DNA from: Archangium violaceum
GTDB taxonomy: Bacteria; Myxococcota; Myxococcia; Myxococcales; Myxococcaceae
NCBI RefSeq assembly: GCF_016887565.1
Contig: NZ_CP069396.1
Location: forward strand, 11,824,001-11,888,000
Direction of reading: 5' to 3'
DNA length: 64,000 bases
The translations under genes were made by a program, and so were the position numbers. Positions 50,679-59,257 of the stretch are shown one piece after another (the first letter of the stretch is position 1; every line of letters starts with the position of its first letter). Under the pieces are notes generated by a model, which worked only from the letters and a program-made list of their open reading frames with translations, was not told where the DNA came from and did no database searches.

Positions 50679-52117
50679 AGCTTCACGCACACGTTCTTGG
50701 GCTCGGTGAAGAAGCGCAGCGCGTCCCAACCGCCCTCGCGCCCCACGCCCGAGTCCTTCACCCCGCCGAACGGCGTGCGCAGGTCGCGCAGCATCCAGCA
50801 GTTCACCCAGACGATGCCGCTCTCCAGCTTCGCGGCGAAGCGGTGCGCCCGGCTCAGGTCCCGCGTCCACACGGTCGCCGCCAGCCCGTAGCGCGTGCTG
50901 TTCGCCCAGGCCAGCACCTCCTCTTCCTTCTCGAAGGGGGTGAGCGTGGCCACCGGGCCGAAGATCTCCTCCTGGTTGGTACGGCAGGCGTGGCCCAGGC
51001 CTTCGATGAGCGTGGGCTCCACGAACCAGCCGTTGCGGCAGCGCCCCGGCACCTCCACACGCTTGCCTCCGGTGAGGACGCGGCCCCCCTCCTGACGGGC
51101 CACGTCGATGCAGCCCATCACCTTCTCGAAGTGCTGCGAGGACACCAGCGCGCCCTGGTCCGTCGACGGCTCCAGCGGATCGCCCACCTTCAACGCCCGC
51201 GTGCGCGCCACCAGCGCCTCCTTGAAGCGCTCATAGAGAGGGGCCTGCACGAAGATGCGCGAGCCGCAGAGACAGATCTGCCCCTGATTGGAGAAGGACG
51301 AGCGCACCGTGGTGGCCAGCGCCTCGTCGAAGTCACAGTCGGCGAAGATGACGTTGGGGTTCTTGCCCCCCATCTCCAGCGAGAGCTTCTTGAAGAGCGG
51401 CGCGGCGGTGCGGGCAATCTCGGCGCCCGTACGCGTGCTGCCGGTAAAGGAGATGGCGCTGATCTCCGGATGACTGCTCATCGCGGCGCCCACCTTGGCG
51501 CCGTAGCCGTGGACGATGTTGAGCACGCCCGGCGGCAGCCCCACCTCGCGGCACACCTGCGCGAGCAGGTACGCGGTCATCGGCGTCACCTCGGAGGGCT
51601 TGGCCACCACGCAGTTGCCCATGGCCAGCGCGGGAGCGATCTTCCAGGTGAGCAGATAGAGCGGCAGGTTCCACGGCGAGATGCACCCCACGACGCCCAG
51701 CGGCGTGCGCAGCGTGTAGTTGAGCGCCAGGCCGTCCGTGGTGTGGGCCTCGGTGGAGAACTGCGTCACCGCGTCCGCGAAGAACTCGAAGTTGAGGACG
51801 CTGCGAGGGATGTCCACCGTGGAGGCCAGCTTCAGCGGCTTGCCGGTGTCGATGGCCTCGGCGCGGGCGAAGGCCTCGGTGCGGGCGCGAATCGTCTCCG
51901 CGATGCGGCGCAGCATGCGAGCCCGCTCCACCGCCGGAGTCGCGGCCCAGGCCGGGAAGGCGCTCCGGGCCGCCTCCACCGCACGTTGGATGTCCGTCCC
52001 GTCCGAGTCCGGCACCCGGGTGGAAGGTTCCCCGGTCGCGGGGTCGGGCTTGTCGAACCAGACCTGGGAGCTCGGGGACACCAGCTCTCCGCCGATGTAA
52101 TTGAGGACCTTCTCCAC
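50675..52117 (-). CDS. nbaE: 2-Aminomuconic semialdehyde dehydrogenase, first gene of the kynurenine operon
   Basis: 480 residues from a GTG with GAGGAGG about 8 bases upstream. NAD-dependent aldehyde dehydrogenase: Glu in L-E-M-G-G-K-N-P near 247, catalytic Cys in G-Q-I-C-L-C near 281, and E-I-F-G-P-V near 378. The I-C-L-C variant and the operon context support 2-aminomuconic semialdehyde over other aldehydes. The operon order on the minus strand is dehydrogenase, deaminase, dioxygenase, decarboxylase, kynureninase, monooxygenase, SDR. Confidence 0.9.
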   Translation of the reverse strand: MEKVLNYIGGELVSPSSQVWFDKPDPATGEPSTRVPDSDGTDIQRAVEAARSAFPAWAATPAVERARMLRRIAETIRARTEAFARAEAIDTGKPLKLASTVDIPRSVLNFEFFADAVTQFSTEAHTTDGLALNYTLRTPLGVVGCISPWNLPLYLLTWKIAPALAMGNCVVAKPSEVTPMTAYLLAQVCREVGLPPGVLNIVHGYGAKVGAAMSSHPEISAISFTGSTRTGAEIARTAAPLFKKLSLEMGGKNPNVIFADCDFDEALATTVRSSFSNQGQICLCGSRIFVQAPLYERFKEALVARTRALKVGDPLEPSTDQGALVSSQHFEKVMGCIDVARQEGGRVLTGGKRVEVPGRCRNGWFVEPTLIEGLGHACRTNQEEIFGPVATLTPFEKEEEVLAWANSTRYGLAATVWTRDLSRAHRFAAKLESGIVWVNCWMLRDLRTPFGGVKDSGVGREGGWDALRFFTEPKNVCVKL

Positions 52118-52332
52118 GCGCGAATCCTCCTCTGGCAACCCGGGCCTCGAATACCACGGGCCCCTACAGCGGGCCCCCAACGAGAGGGGCCGAAGCGTTC
52201 ACTTGTCGAGCACGCCAGGTCATGACGCGTCGCGCGAATGCACTGACAATCGGGGTTTCCCCTGTCTTACTTTCTCATATTATTAAACCCACCTATCCTG
52301 CTGGGCGCTTCTTACCCCCCAGGAGGTTCCCC
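52118..52332. promoter_or_regulatory. Divergent promoter region of kynurenine operon and secreted hydrolase
   Basis: An AT-rich patch (52262-52300) contains TATTAT at 52278-52283, a candidate -10 on the + strand; the reverse reading TAATAATAT can serve the operon. GGGGTTTCCCC (52252-52262) is a small dyad beside it and could bind a regulator. No regulator gene is adjacent and no -35 is convincing. Confidence 0.35.
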
Positions 52333-53715
52333 ATGCACTTCTTTCCCAGGTCCGGGTGGCTCTTCGGCGCCACCTGTGCCGCGCTCCTCGGAGCGAGCGG
52401 AGTGGCCCAGGCCGCCGCCGATGGCGTGGTCTTCGTCCACGGTACCGGCGACCAGTCGGTGAGCTCGGCAACGACCGGCTACTGGACGCAGAGCTCCATC
52501 GACACCATGCGCAGCGGCCGGCCCTATCTCATCGTCGGCTACCCCGGAGCGTCCTGCGCCGGCTTCAGCCAGTGCAGCTGGGGATCGATCGTCGATCAGA
52601 TCGTCCCCTGGATGAACGCCAACAACATCACCAGCTTCACCGTCATCACCCACTCGAACGGCTCGAGCCCGCTGCGCTACATGCTCGGCCACACCGGCGC
52701 GGTGAGCGCCAAGGGCCATGCCGTCAGTACGGTGACGAGCCGCATCTCCCAGGTCATCTTCTCCGCGCCGGACCTCACGGGCACCCCGCTGGCCGATCAG
52801 GTCACCACGAGCGGCTCCTTCCTCAACATCGCCAACAGCGTCGTCGAGTTCTTCGGTGGGGGTAGCTACAACAACCCCGCCGTCGTGCAGCAGCGCACCG
52901 ACAACATGCGCGTGTACAACTCCAACGGCACCTTCGCGGGCGCCCAGGGCGCCACCACCGTCGGCGGCAAGCCCATCTCCGTGGTGCGCGGCAACCGCGT
53001 CTACGCCAACATCTTCTCGAGCGACGCGTACTGCGGCGGCTACATGTACACCATCGGCCTCAAGGCGGCCGCGCTGCTCGGCTGGGGCAGCTTCAACGCC
53101 AGCACCGATGGATTCATCGGCAGCGACAGCTCGGGCTACTTCGGCAACATCATCATCGACGACGCGCGCCTCAACCACCACCAGTCGCGCCGCAGCTGCC
53201 ACAACAGCGGGACCCTCATCGGAAAGAAGGTGGCCAGCGTCAGCATCCCGCCGCCCTCCCAGCAGACCTACACGCCCGAGACCAACGTGCAGGCCGCCGC
53301 CCTCGCCTGCAACAACTACGCGGCCGCCTATGCCACGGACTTCATGACCGGAAACACCGTCTGGAAGTACGGCTGCTCCAGCACCCAGCTCAACAACGGC
53401 TACGTGGAGCCCGACTGCCTCATCTCCTACGGCTACTCCAGCAGCTACCGCATCCCGAGCACCGCCAGCTGGAACCCCTTCCTCAACCCCGCCTACTACC
53501 CCACCTGGAGCGAGGTGTGCCCCGACTCCTGGCAGGGCGACGGCATCTGCGACGCCTGCCTCATCTCCAAGTACGGCTTCGACGCCACCACCGGCTCCAC
53601 GGGCGCCAATGACTGCGTCCAGTCTCCGCCGGGCGGCTCCAACTGGTGCGCCGACCTCGCGTGGGACACCTACTATGGCTTCCACAACTACGCCGTCGTC
53701 CAGGCGCTCCACTAG
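52333..53715 (+). CDS. Secreted alpha/beta hydrolase-like protein, Cys-rich C terminus
   Basis: 460 residues, signal peptide ending near A-Q-A-A (residue 27). V-F-V-H-G-T-G-D near 37 is the oxyanion-loop start and T-H-S-N-G-S near 108 resembles the nucleophile elbow, with Asn after Ser. The C-terminal 130 residues hold many Cys and Trp/Tyr (W-K-Y-G-C-S-S, C-P-D-S-W-Q-G-D-G-I-C). AGGAGG 6 bases before the ATG. It may be an extracellular lipase/esterase. Eighteen bases separate it from the next gene; they are probably cotranscribed. Confidence 0.7.
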   Translation: MHFFPRSGWLFGATCAALLGASGVAQAAADGVVFVHGTGDQSVSSATTGYWTQSSIDTMRSGRPYLIVGYPGASCAGFSQCSWGSIVDQIVPWMNANNITSFTVITHSNGSSPLRYMLGHTGAVSAKGHAVSTVTSRISQVIFSAPDLTGTPLADQVTTSGSFLNIANSVVEFFGGGSYNNPAVVQQRTDNMRVYNSNGTFAGAQGATTVGGKPISVVRGNRVYANIFSSDAYCGGYMYTIGLKAAALLGWGSFNASTDGFIGSDSSGYFGNIIIDDARLNHHQSRRSCHNSGTLIGKKVASVSIPPPSQQTYTPETNVQAAALACNNYAAAYATDFMTGNTVWKYGCSSTQLNNGYVEPDCLISYGYSSSYRIPSTASWNPFLNPAYYPTWSEVCPDSWQGDGICDACLISKYGFDATTGSTGANDCVQSPPGGSNWCADLAWDTYYGFHNYAVVQALH

Positions 53716-53733
53716 GCCAGAGAGAGAACGATC

Positions 53734-55113
53734 ATGACCTTCCCACGTTCCTTCGTTCAGTCCGCCGGCCTGGCGCTGGCCGTCACCCTCCTCGGCGGTT
53801 TCACCCAGGAGCCCGCCATGAGTGCCAACCTGCGCAGCGCCTCGGACGCCACACGCGCCCCCGGCGACGTCGCCCCGGGCCGCCTCTTCGCCCGCGATGC
53901 CCGCGAGGGCATCGGCCCGGGCCGCGTCTCCGTGTCCAACCCCACCTCGCCCAAGCAGCCGATCGCGGCTCCGCTCGCCCCCGAGACCCGGCGCTCCAAG
54001 TCCACCGTCATCCACGTGGCCCCACGCTCGGCCGCCACGCAGCTCGAGCTGCCCATCACCTCGCCCGACGAGGCCTGGGTGATGTTCATCCCCAAGGGCA
54101 ATGACGCCAAGGTGGGTGAGGAAGCCCTGCGCGACATGGCCCTGTTCGACCCCCAGGGCGTGCGCGCGGACAAGCGCGCCGCTCGCGCCGCGGAGAAGGA
54201 GCTGGACGCCGACCCCGCGCGCATGAAGGCAGAGGGCATCACCAGACCCATCACGATGCTGCGCATGAACCGCGACATGGGCCGCGGCCTCTACAAGGTG
54301 CAGGTCGGCCCCAAGGCGGCCGCGGTGGGCATGGCCATCGAGGTGCGCGAGCCCTCCTCCACCATCGAGCTGTCGCTCACCGCCTCGACGATGCAGCTCT
54401 TCCCGGGCGACGATGGCTACGTGACGGTGGGCCTGCAGTCGGAGGCGCCGCTGGAGCGCGTGCGCTACGAGGCCACGCTCTACAACCCGCGCTACGAGCG
54501 CGACCGCTCGGTGCCCGTGGTGAAGGTGGGCAACGAGTACCGGGCCATGGTCTCGCGCGTCATGCAGGAGAAGGACGAGACGGGCGCATGGGTGCTCGAG
54601 GTGCGCGCGGTGGGCACGGCGGGCGGGCAGGCCTTCGACCGCCTGGCGCAGACCGCCTTCGGCTTCGCGGTGCCGACGGCGCGCATCGCCTCGGTGGGCC
54701 GGGAGCGTCTGGTGCGTGAGGGCGGCAAGGTGACGGCGCTCGAGGTGGACGTGGTCCTCGAGAGCCAGGCGCTCGACCGCTACGAGGTGACGGGCACGCT
54801 CGTGGCCACGGACGCGCGGGGGGTCGAGCGGCCGGTGGCCGAGGCCCAGGTGACGGACCAGCTCGGCACGGGCACGCACACGCTCACGCTGCGCTTCGAG
54901 GCCGGCCACGCCGGTCTGTCCAGGCTGGACGGCAGCTACGCGCTGCGCGGGCTGCAGCTCTACTCGCTGGGCACCAACACCCTGTACCACCGGCTCGCCA
55001 GGGGCCTCGAGGTCCGCTTCCCGACGGTGCGCCTCGCGGAGCTGGGAAGCTCCGAGGTGACACCCGCCATCGAGCACCTGCTGCGCGCGGGAGAGTTCGA
55101 CGTCGGACAGTAG
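53734..55113 (+). CDS. Exported beta-rich protein, possibly DUF4785-like
   Basis: 459 residues with a Sec signal peptide of about 27 residues. Residues 90-230 read like one domain (T-Q-L-E-L-P-I-T-S-P-D-E, Y-K-V-Q-V-G), and 235-430 like two immunoglobulin-like beta-domains (P-G-D-D-G-Y-V-T-V-G-L, G-A-W-V-L-E-V-R-A-V-G-T). The layout suggests the DUF4785 group, without certainty. No catalytic motif. It follows the secreted hydrolase and may act with it at the cell surface. Confidence 0.6.
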   Translation: MTFPRSFVQSAGLALAVTLLGGFTQEPAMSANLRSASDATRAPGDVAPGRLFARDAREGIGPGRVSVSNPTSPKQPIAAPLAPETRRSKSTVIHVAPRSAATQLELPITSPDEAWVMFIPKGNDAKVGEEALRDMALFDPQGVRADKRAARAAEKELDADPARMKAEGITRPITMLRMNRDMGRGLYKVQVGPKAAAVGMAIEVREPSSTIELSLTASTMQLFPGDDGYVTVGLQSEAPLERVRYEATLYNPRYERDRSVPVVKVGNEYRAMVSRVMQEKDETGAWVLEVRAVGTAGGQAFDRLAQTAFGFAVPTARIASVGRERLVREGGKVTALEVDVVLESQALDRYEVTGTLVATDARGVERPVAEAQVTDQLGTGTHTLTLRFEAGHAGLSRLDGSYALRGLQLYSLGTNTLYHRLARGLEVRFPTVRLAELGSSEVTPAIEHLLRAGEFDVGQ

Positions 55114-55320
55114 GCCGCACCCGGTCCAGGGGTCCGGCCTTCACGGGTCGGGCCCCCGGCTTCCGCTCCACCCCCGCCGTGCCAGCGGTTGCACGCCCGC
55201 CCGCCCGGGTGTTCCGCGGGTGATTCCGGCAGTTGCTGGCGCAAGCGGTTGGAGCCCGTAGAGTTCGCCCCGGAAAACGCTGGTGGAGGCCCCCCGCCCC
55301 TCAGCAGGAGAGGTGTGTCG

Positions 55321-56793
55321 ATGTTCTCGAAGTGGACGGTGGGACAGCAGTTCCGCATCGGCTTCCTCCTGGTCGCCGCGCTGCTCGGCCTCTTCCTGCT
55401 CGCGTCCTTCGAGAGCACCCGGGACTTCGCGACCGCCCTCACCGCCGTGCAGCGCAGCCACGAGACCCTCAATGGAATCGATCGGGTCCGCGCCCGGCTC
55501 GACGGCGCGGAGATGGGTCTGCGCGGATACATCTTCACCGGTAGCACGTCCTACCTCGAACCCCACTCCCGGGCCGCGACCGAGCTCGCCCGGGAGCTGT
55601 CCCTCCTGCGCGAGCTCGTCTCCAGCAATCCCGAGCAGGCCCGCCGCCTGGAAGCGCTCCAGCCCCTCATCGAGCGGATGCTGGTCCAGCTGCGCGACAC
55701 CACCGAGCTGCGCCGCACCCAGGGGTTCAGCGCCGCCCTGGCCACCCTCGACACCGGAGAGGGCAAGCGGCTGATGGACGGCATCCACCAGACGATGGAG
55801 GAGATGCGCCGGACCGAGGCCAACCAGCTCGCGGCGCGTGATGCCTATCTGGCGAAGGGCTCGCGCACGCTCAACTGGTTCTTCAGCGGTGGGAGCGCCG
55901 GCGTCCTCGTCTTCGTCACGCTGATCGGCGTGATCATCGCCAGGAGCCTGGGCCGCAAGCTCGAGAACGCCATCCATCAGGTGCAGAGCTCCTCGGCCGA
56001 GCTCCAGTCCGCGGCCTCGCAGCAGGCCACGGGCGCGCGTGAGCAGGCCTCGGCCTCCACGGAGATCTCCACCACCGTCCAGGAGCTGCTGTCCACCTCG
56101 AGGATCATCGCCACCAGCGCGCAGCAGGTGGCCCGCGTGGCGGACGAGACGGCCGGCGCGGCCCACACCGGCAACGAGACGGTGCAACACGCCCAGGAGG
56201 CCATCGAGTCGGTGCGCCGCCAGGTGGACGCCATCGTCAATCACATGCTGGAGCTGGGCAAGCGCTCGCAGGAGATCGGCGGTATCGTGGACATCATCAA
56301 CGAGCTGGCCGAGCAGACGAACATCCTCGCCATCAACGCCACCATCGAGAGCGCCGGGGCGGGTGAGCACGGCAAGCGCTTCGCGGTGGTGGCGGAGGAA
56401 ATCCGCAAGCTGGCGGACCGCGTGGGGGGTGCCACCAAGGACATCCGCGTCCTCATCGACGAGATTCGCGCGGCCTCCAACACCACCATCATGGCCACCG
56501 AGGATGGCTCCAAGGCGGTGCAGAGCAGCGCGAAGCAGTTCGGTGACGTGGCCGGCAACTTCCGCCGCATCGCCGAGCTGGTGCGCGCCAACCTGGACGT
56601 GGCGCGGGAGATCGAGCTGAGCACCCAGCAGCAGACGACGGCCGTGGAGCAGGTGAACACCGCCATCCACGAGATGGCCGCGACGGCGCGTCAGACCGAG
56701 GCCAGCTCCACCCAGACGCTGCAGACGGCCAACCAGCTCATCCAGCTCTCCCAGCAGCTCAACGCCATCATGGCCGCGCGCGTCACCCGGTAA
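55321..56793 (+). CDS. Methyl-accepting chemotaxis protein
   Basis: 490 residues. Two membrane helices ([14 protein letters not shown] near 12-30 and [14 protein letters not shown] near 185-205) bracket a ~150-residue helical periplasmic sensor domain of the CHASE3-like kind. The cytoplasmic coiled coil has its hairpin tip [17 protein letters not shown] near 333-348, the contact site for CheA/CheW. An AGGAGAGG box precedes the ATG at 55321. No HAMP is obvious. Confidence 0.9.
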   Translation: MFSKWTVGQQFRIGFLLVAALLGLFLLASFESTRDFATALTAVQRSHETLNGIDRVRARLDGAEMGLRGYIFTGSTSYLEPHSRAATELARELSLLRELVSSNPEQARRLEALQPLIERMLVQLRDTTELRRTQGFSAALATLDTGEGKRLMDGIHQTMEEMRRTEANQLAARDAYLAKGSRTLNWFFSGGSAGVLVFVTLIGVIIARSLGRKLENAIHQVQSSSAELQSAASQQATGAREQASASTEISTTVQELLSTSRIIATSAQQVARVADETAGAAHTGNETVQHAQEAIESVRRQVDAIVNHMLELGKRSQEIGGIVDIINELAEQTNILAINATIESAGAGEHGKRFAVVAEEIRKLADRVGGATKDIRVLIDEIRAASNTTIMATEDGSKAVQSSAKQFGDVAGNFRRIAELVRANLDVAREIELSTQQQTTAVEQVNTAIHEMAATARQTEASSTQTLQTANQLIQLSQQLNAIMAARVTR

Positions 56794-57178
56794 CGCGGCG
56801 CGTCCGTCTGACATTGTCTGTCATTGTGGCCGGCCCCCGGCCCACGCGTGGTCCTTCCCACCCCACCCGGGTCCCTCTCGACCAAGTCCGGGAGCGCGTT
56901 CACCACGCGGTGCAAATGCAAAGTTATGAGGTGAGCGGTTCATTTGCATTTGTGCCTCTCATTCCTAATCAAACTCCTCGCGAGGCTTCGCCGCCGAGGC
57001 TCTTCCATGCCCATACACAACGAAAAGATTTGCCCTGGGTGTACGGAGAGCACGTTTTGGAAAGTATTTGCTCCAAGACGATCCAATCGGACCGCCTGGC
57101 ATCAATCCAGCATCGAAGAGAACCGTCCAGGGGGGACTCGACGAGCAACCCCCCTCGCATCTCGCAGGGGAGGGAACC
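56794..57178. other. 385-base gap with AT-rich regulatory-looking DNA
   Basis: No established gene. Bases 56905-57110 are unusually AT-rich for the region. They contain the inverted repeat 56913-56952 and a short open frame from 57007 beginning M-P-I-H-N-E-K-I-C-P-G-C, with a C-P-G-C pair, but lacking a ribosome site and running out of the usual codon pattern. I read the stretch as promoter and operator DNA of the 57179 gene. Confidence 0.35.
56913..56952. promoter_or_regulatory. Perfect 10-base inverted repeat, likely operator
   Basis: CAAATGCAAA (56913-56922) and TTTGCATTTG (56943-56952) are exact reverse complements with a 20-base spacer. Centre-to-centre distance is 30 bases, about three helix turns, as for a dimeric regulator. 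It lies ~226 bases upstream of the 57179 gene and ~120 past the chemoreceptor stop. Confidence 0.5.
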
Positions 57179-57910
57179 ATGAGGGCAGTGCTGCAACACA
57201 TCAGTGTCCGACAGGCCCGTTTCGCCGAGCACCCCTTCTTCGCCGAGCTCCGACAGGACCGCCCGCTGGAGCAGGTGCTGGCCTTCGCCCCGCGCCTGGC
57301 CTTCTGGGTGATGAGCTTCCAGGACGTGCTGCGGCTCAACGCACAGCGGGTGAGGGACCCCGAGCTCAACCTGCTCATGCTCCGCCACCGCTCCGAGGAG
57401 CGCGGGCACGACCACTGGTTCTTCGAGGACGTGGCCGTGCTCATGGGCCGCCCGCTGACGCTCACCGACCTGTGGGACCGGCCGCACGAGCGCACCCGCG
57501 ACGCCAGCTACGACCTCATCTCCGAGGTGCTCCGCCCCATGGATGACCGGCTGCGCGTGGTGCTGGTGCTGACGCTGGAGTCCACCAGCCACGCCTTCTT
57601 CAGCCGCACCGCCGCGCTCACCCAGTCCTCGGGCACCAACAAGCGGCTGAAGTACTTCTCCAACCACCACATGGAGGCCGAGGAGCAGCACGAGGTCTTC
57701 GAGGAGCAGATGGAGGCGATGCTGCGCGGCATCGAGCTCACCCCCGCGTTGCGTGAGGAGGCCGTCACCCTGGTGGACCGCATCTACGCGGCCTTCCACG
57801 CCATGTTCGACGGGCTGCACACCGAGCTGCTGGCTTCCGTGAACCGGCCCGACTGGCGTCCGCAGCAGACCCACGTCTCCGGGCAGGACCTGGCCGGCGT
57901 GGGCACCTGA
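57179..57910 (+). CDS. Heme-oxygenase-fold (possible diiron) protein
   Basis: 243 residues, all helical. Motif pairs rich in Glu and His, R-H-R-S-E-E-R-G-H-D-H-W-F-F-E-D near 62-77 and S-N-H-H-M-E-A-E-E-Q-H-E near 161-172, are of the kind found in heme-oxygenase-like iron enzymes that bind two irons. A strong ribosome site GGGGAGGG precedes the ATG. Reaction unknown; thiaminase-like and N-oxygenase-like members have the same fold. The next gene is convergent. Confidence 0.6.
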   Translation: MRAVLQHISVRQARFAEHPFFAELRQDRPLEQVLAFAPRLAFWVMSFQDVLRLNAQRVRDPELNLLMLRHRSEERGHDHWFFEDVAVLMGRPLTLTDLWDRPHERTRDASYDLISEVLRPMDDRLRVVLVLTLESTSHAFFSRTAALTQSSGTNKRLKYFSNHHMEAEEQHEVFEEQMEAMLRGIELTPALREEAVTLVDRIYAAFHAMFDGLHTELLASVNRPDWRPQQTHVSGQDLAGVGT

Positions 57911-57917
57911 GCCCTGG

Positions 57918-58445
57918 CTACTGGGGCTCGACGATATTGAAGAACGACTTGATGACCTGCTTGCCCTTCACCTCCCAGATGACCACCTGTCCCTGGCGGA
58001 TGAAGTAGCTGTCACCCTCCTTGAACGTGTGGCTCTTGCCGGTGTGGTCCGTGATGGTGACCTGACCCTCGAGGATGGTGGCGTGCTCGGTGAAGGGGAA
58101 GGTCACTCGGATCTTCCCCTTCGTCGCCTTGAAGAGGCCCGCCGTCGTGCCGTTGCGGCTGTGGTCGATGCGGGCGAAGAGCTGCGGATTGCCCTCGAGC
58201 ACCCGCCCGCCCAGCACCTCCGGCGGCCCCAGCCACACGAACTTCGAGTCGTCCACCGGCTTGCCCCGCGTGGAGTAGACGATCATCCCGGAGGGGGCCG
58301 CGTCCTCGAGCGACGAGGTCGAGGAGACCATGCCCTCGGAGGAGGTGGAGCCCTGCGGCTGCTCACCGCCGCAAGCCACCAACAATCCCGTCAGAGCAAC
58401 CAGACCCAGGCCCAACAACTGGTGGCGGCGAACGTGACGAGACAT
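57918..58445 (-). CDS. Cupin-domain lipoprotein
   Basis: 175 residues. A lipoprotein signal ends in L-L-V-A-C-G near residue 25. After a Ser-rich linker comes a cupin of the DUF861 type: E-H-A-T-I-L-E-G-Q-V-T-I-T-D near 118-131, then F-K-E-G-D-S-Y-F-I-R-Q-G near 140. The usual His of cupin motif 1 is only partly kept. The protein sits in the outer membrane or cell surface; ligand unknown. Upstream DNA 58446-58500 is AT-rich and has an AGGAGG ribosome site. Confidence 0.75.
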   Translation of the reverse strand: MSRHVRRHQLLGLGLVALTGLLVACGGEQPQGSTSSEGMVSSTSSLEDAAPSGMIVYSTRGKPVDDSKFVWLGPPEVLGGRVLEGNPQLFARIDHSRNGTTAGLFKATKGKIRVTFPFTEHATILEGQVTITDHTGKSHTFKEGDSYFIRQGQVVIWEVKGKQVIKSFFNIVEPQ

Positions 58446-58576
58446 GAACCCCTCCTGATTGGTTTCAGTGTTCGCACATATTTAAACCATGTCCTGAATC
58501 TGCTGTCTATGAAAAATGGGGCTTATGCGCGAAACGACATAAACCGACAAAGTCCCTGGCCCGCATACCCATACAA

Positions 58577-58613
58577 TCCTGGCGGCTATTTACAGACAGA
58601 ACGGCCGCCAGGA
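58577..58613 (-). terminator. Hairpin after the V4R-like gene
   Basis: TCCTGGCGGC (58577-58586) and GCCGCCAGGA (58604-58613) are perfect 10-base inverted repeats with a 17-base loop, 17 bases past the stop of the gene at 58630. No T-run follows on the minus strand, so a stem-only terminator is the best guess. Confidence 0.45.
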
Positions 58614-58629
58614 GCCTCCAATACTTGAA

Positions 58630-59169
58630 TTACCATTTAAGGCGATAGGAGCAGGAACGGGCACCCTTCGCGCGGCAGCCCACGGCGTCGTGCTCGATGC
58701 GCAGCACGATGGAGCCCTTGGGCTGGAAGCGGTCGTAGAGCGCTTCCATGATTCCCTGGTCGAAATCGCAGGGGTAGGGATTGTCACACACCATCTGGGC
58801 CGTACGCCCCACGCCGGGGACGTAGCGGTAGCTGCCGATGTCGCCCGTGCCCCGGTGGTTCATCCGATAGGCCTGGTCGAGCGAGAGCAGGGCCGACTCG
58901 AACGAGTTGATGGCGGGAGGAAAGACAGAGGATTTGGGAATGGCGTGGCCAATCGCTCGTGTGGTGTGTGGACCGACCTGTGCGAGGATGTCGTTGAAGC
59001 TCGAGAGGACACTGTTCATCGGATACCACTTGTCCGCCTGAAGCGTCTCGATGCCATGAGAGGCCAGGATGCGTTGCGCCCTGAGCTTGAGAAACTCCAT
59101 GGCATTGACCAATGCCTGGACACTCTGCCCATACACCTCGACTTCGCTTGAAAGCGTGCTGCGAGTCAT
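58630..59169 (-). CDS. V4R-like (small-molecule-binding) protein
   Basis: 179 residues, no signal peptide. The end C-D-F-D-Q-G-I-M-E-A-L-Y-D followed by V-G-C-R-A-K-G-A-R-S-C-S-Y-R-L-K-W resembles the V4R (4-vinyl reductase) fold, where the C-terminal C-x-x-x-G-x-x-x-C-x-Y motif binds a metal or stabilises the fold. AAGGAG lies 5 bases before the ATG. Divergent from the oxalocrotonate decarboxylase by 88 bases; a ligand sensor for that pathway is possible but untested. Confidence 0.55.
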   Translation of the reverse strand: MTRSTLSSEVEVYGQSVQALVNAMEFLKLRAQRILASHGIETLQADKWYPMNSVLSSFNDILAQVGPHTTRAIGHAIPKSSVFPPAINSFESALLSLDQAYRMNHRGTGDIGSYRYVPGVGRTAQMVCDNPYPCDFDQGIMEALYDRFQPKGSIVLRIEHDAVGCRAKGARSCSYRLKW

Positions 59170-59257
59170 GAACACTCCTTCTTCCTGACCAGCGGGCCCA
59201 TACTCAAACACGCGGCTGGCTTCCCCCTCAAGACGTCGACTCCCAGGAGATGGCCAC

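Noticed and set aside
52312-55077. 921-codon open frame antisense to two exported protein genes
   Set aside because: Crosses two genes with good ribosome sites and signal peptides and has no recognisable protein.
55225-55255. Possible sigma-54 promoter ahead of the chemoreceptor
   Set aside because: A TGGC...TTGG match is present, but the -12 element reads TTGG rather than TTGC and the match is too weak to claim.
57007-57546. Small CxxC protein from the ATG at 57007
   Set aside because: It runs into the heme-oxygenase-fold gene in another frame, has no ribosome site and soon loses protein-like composition.
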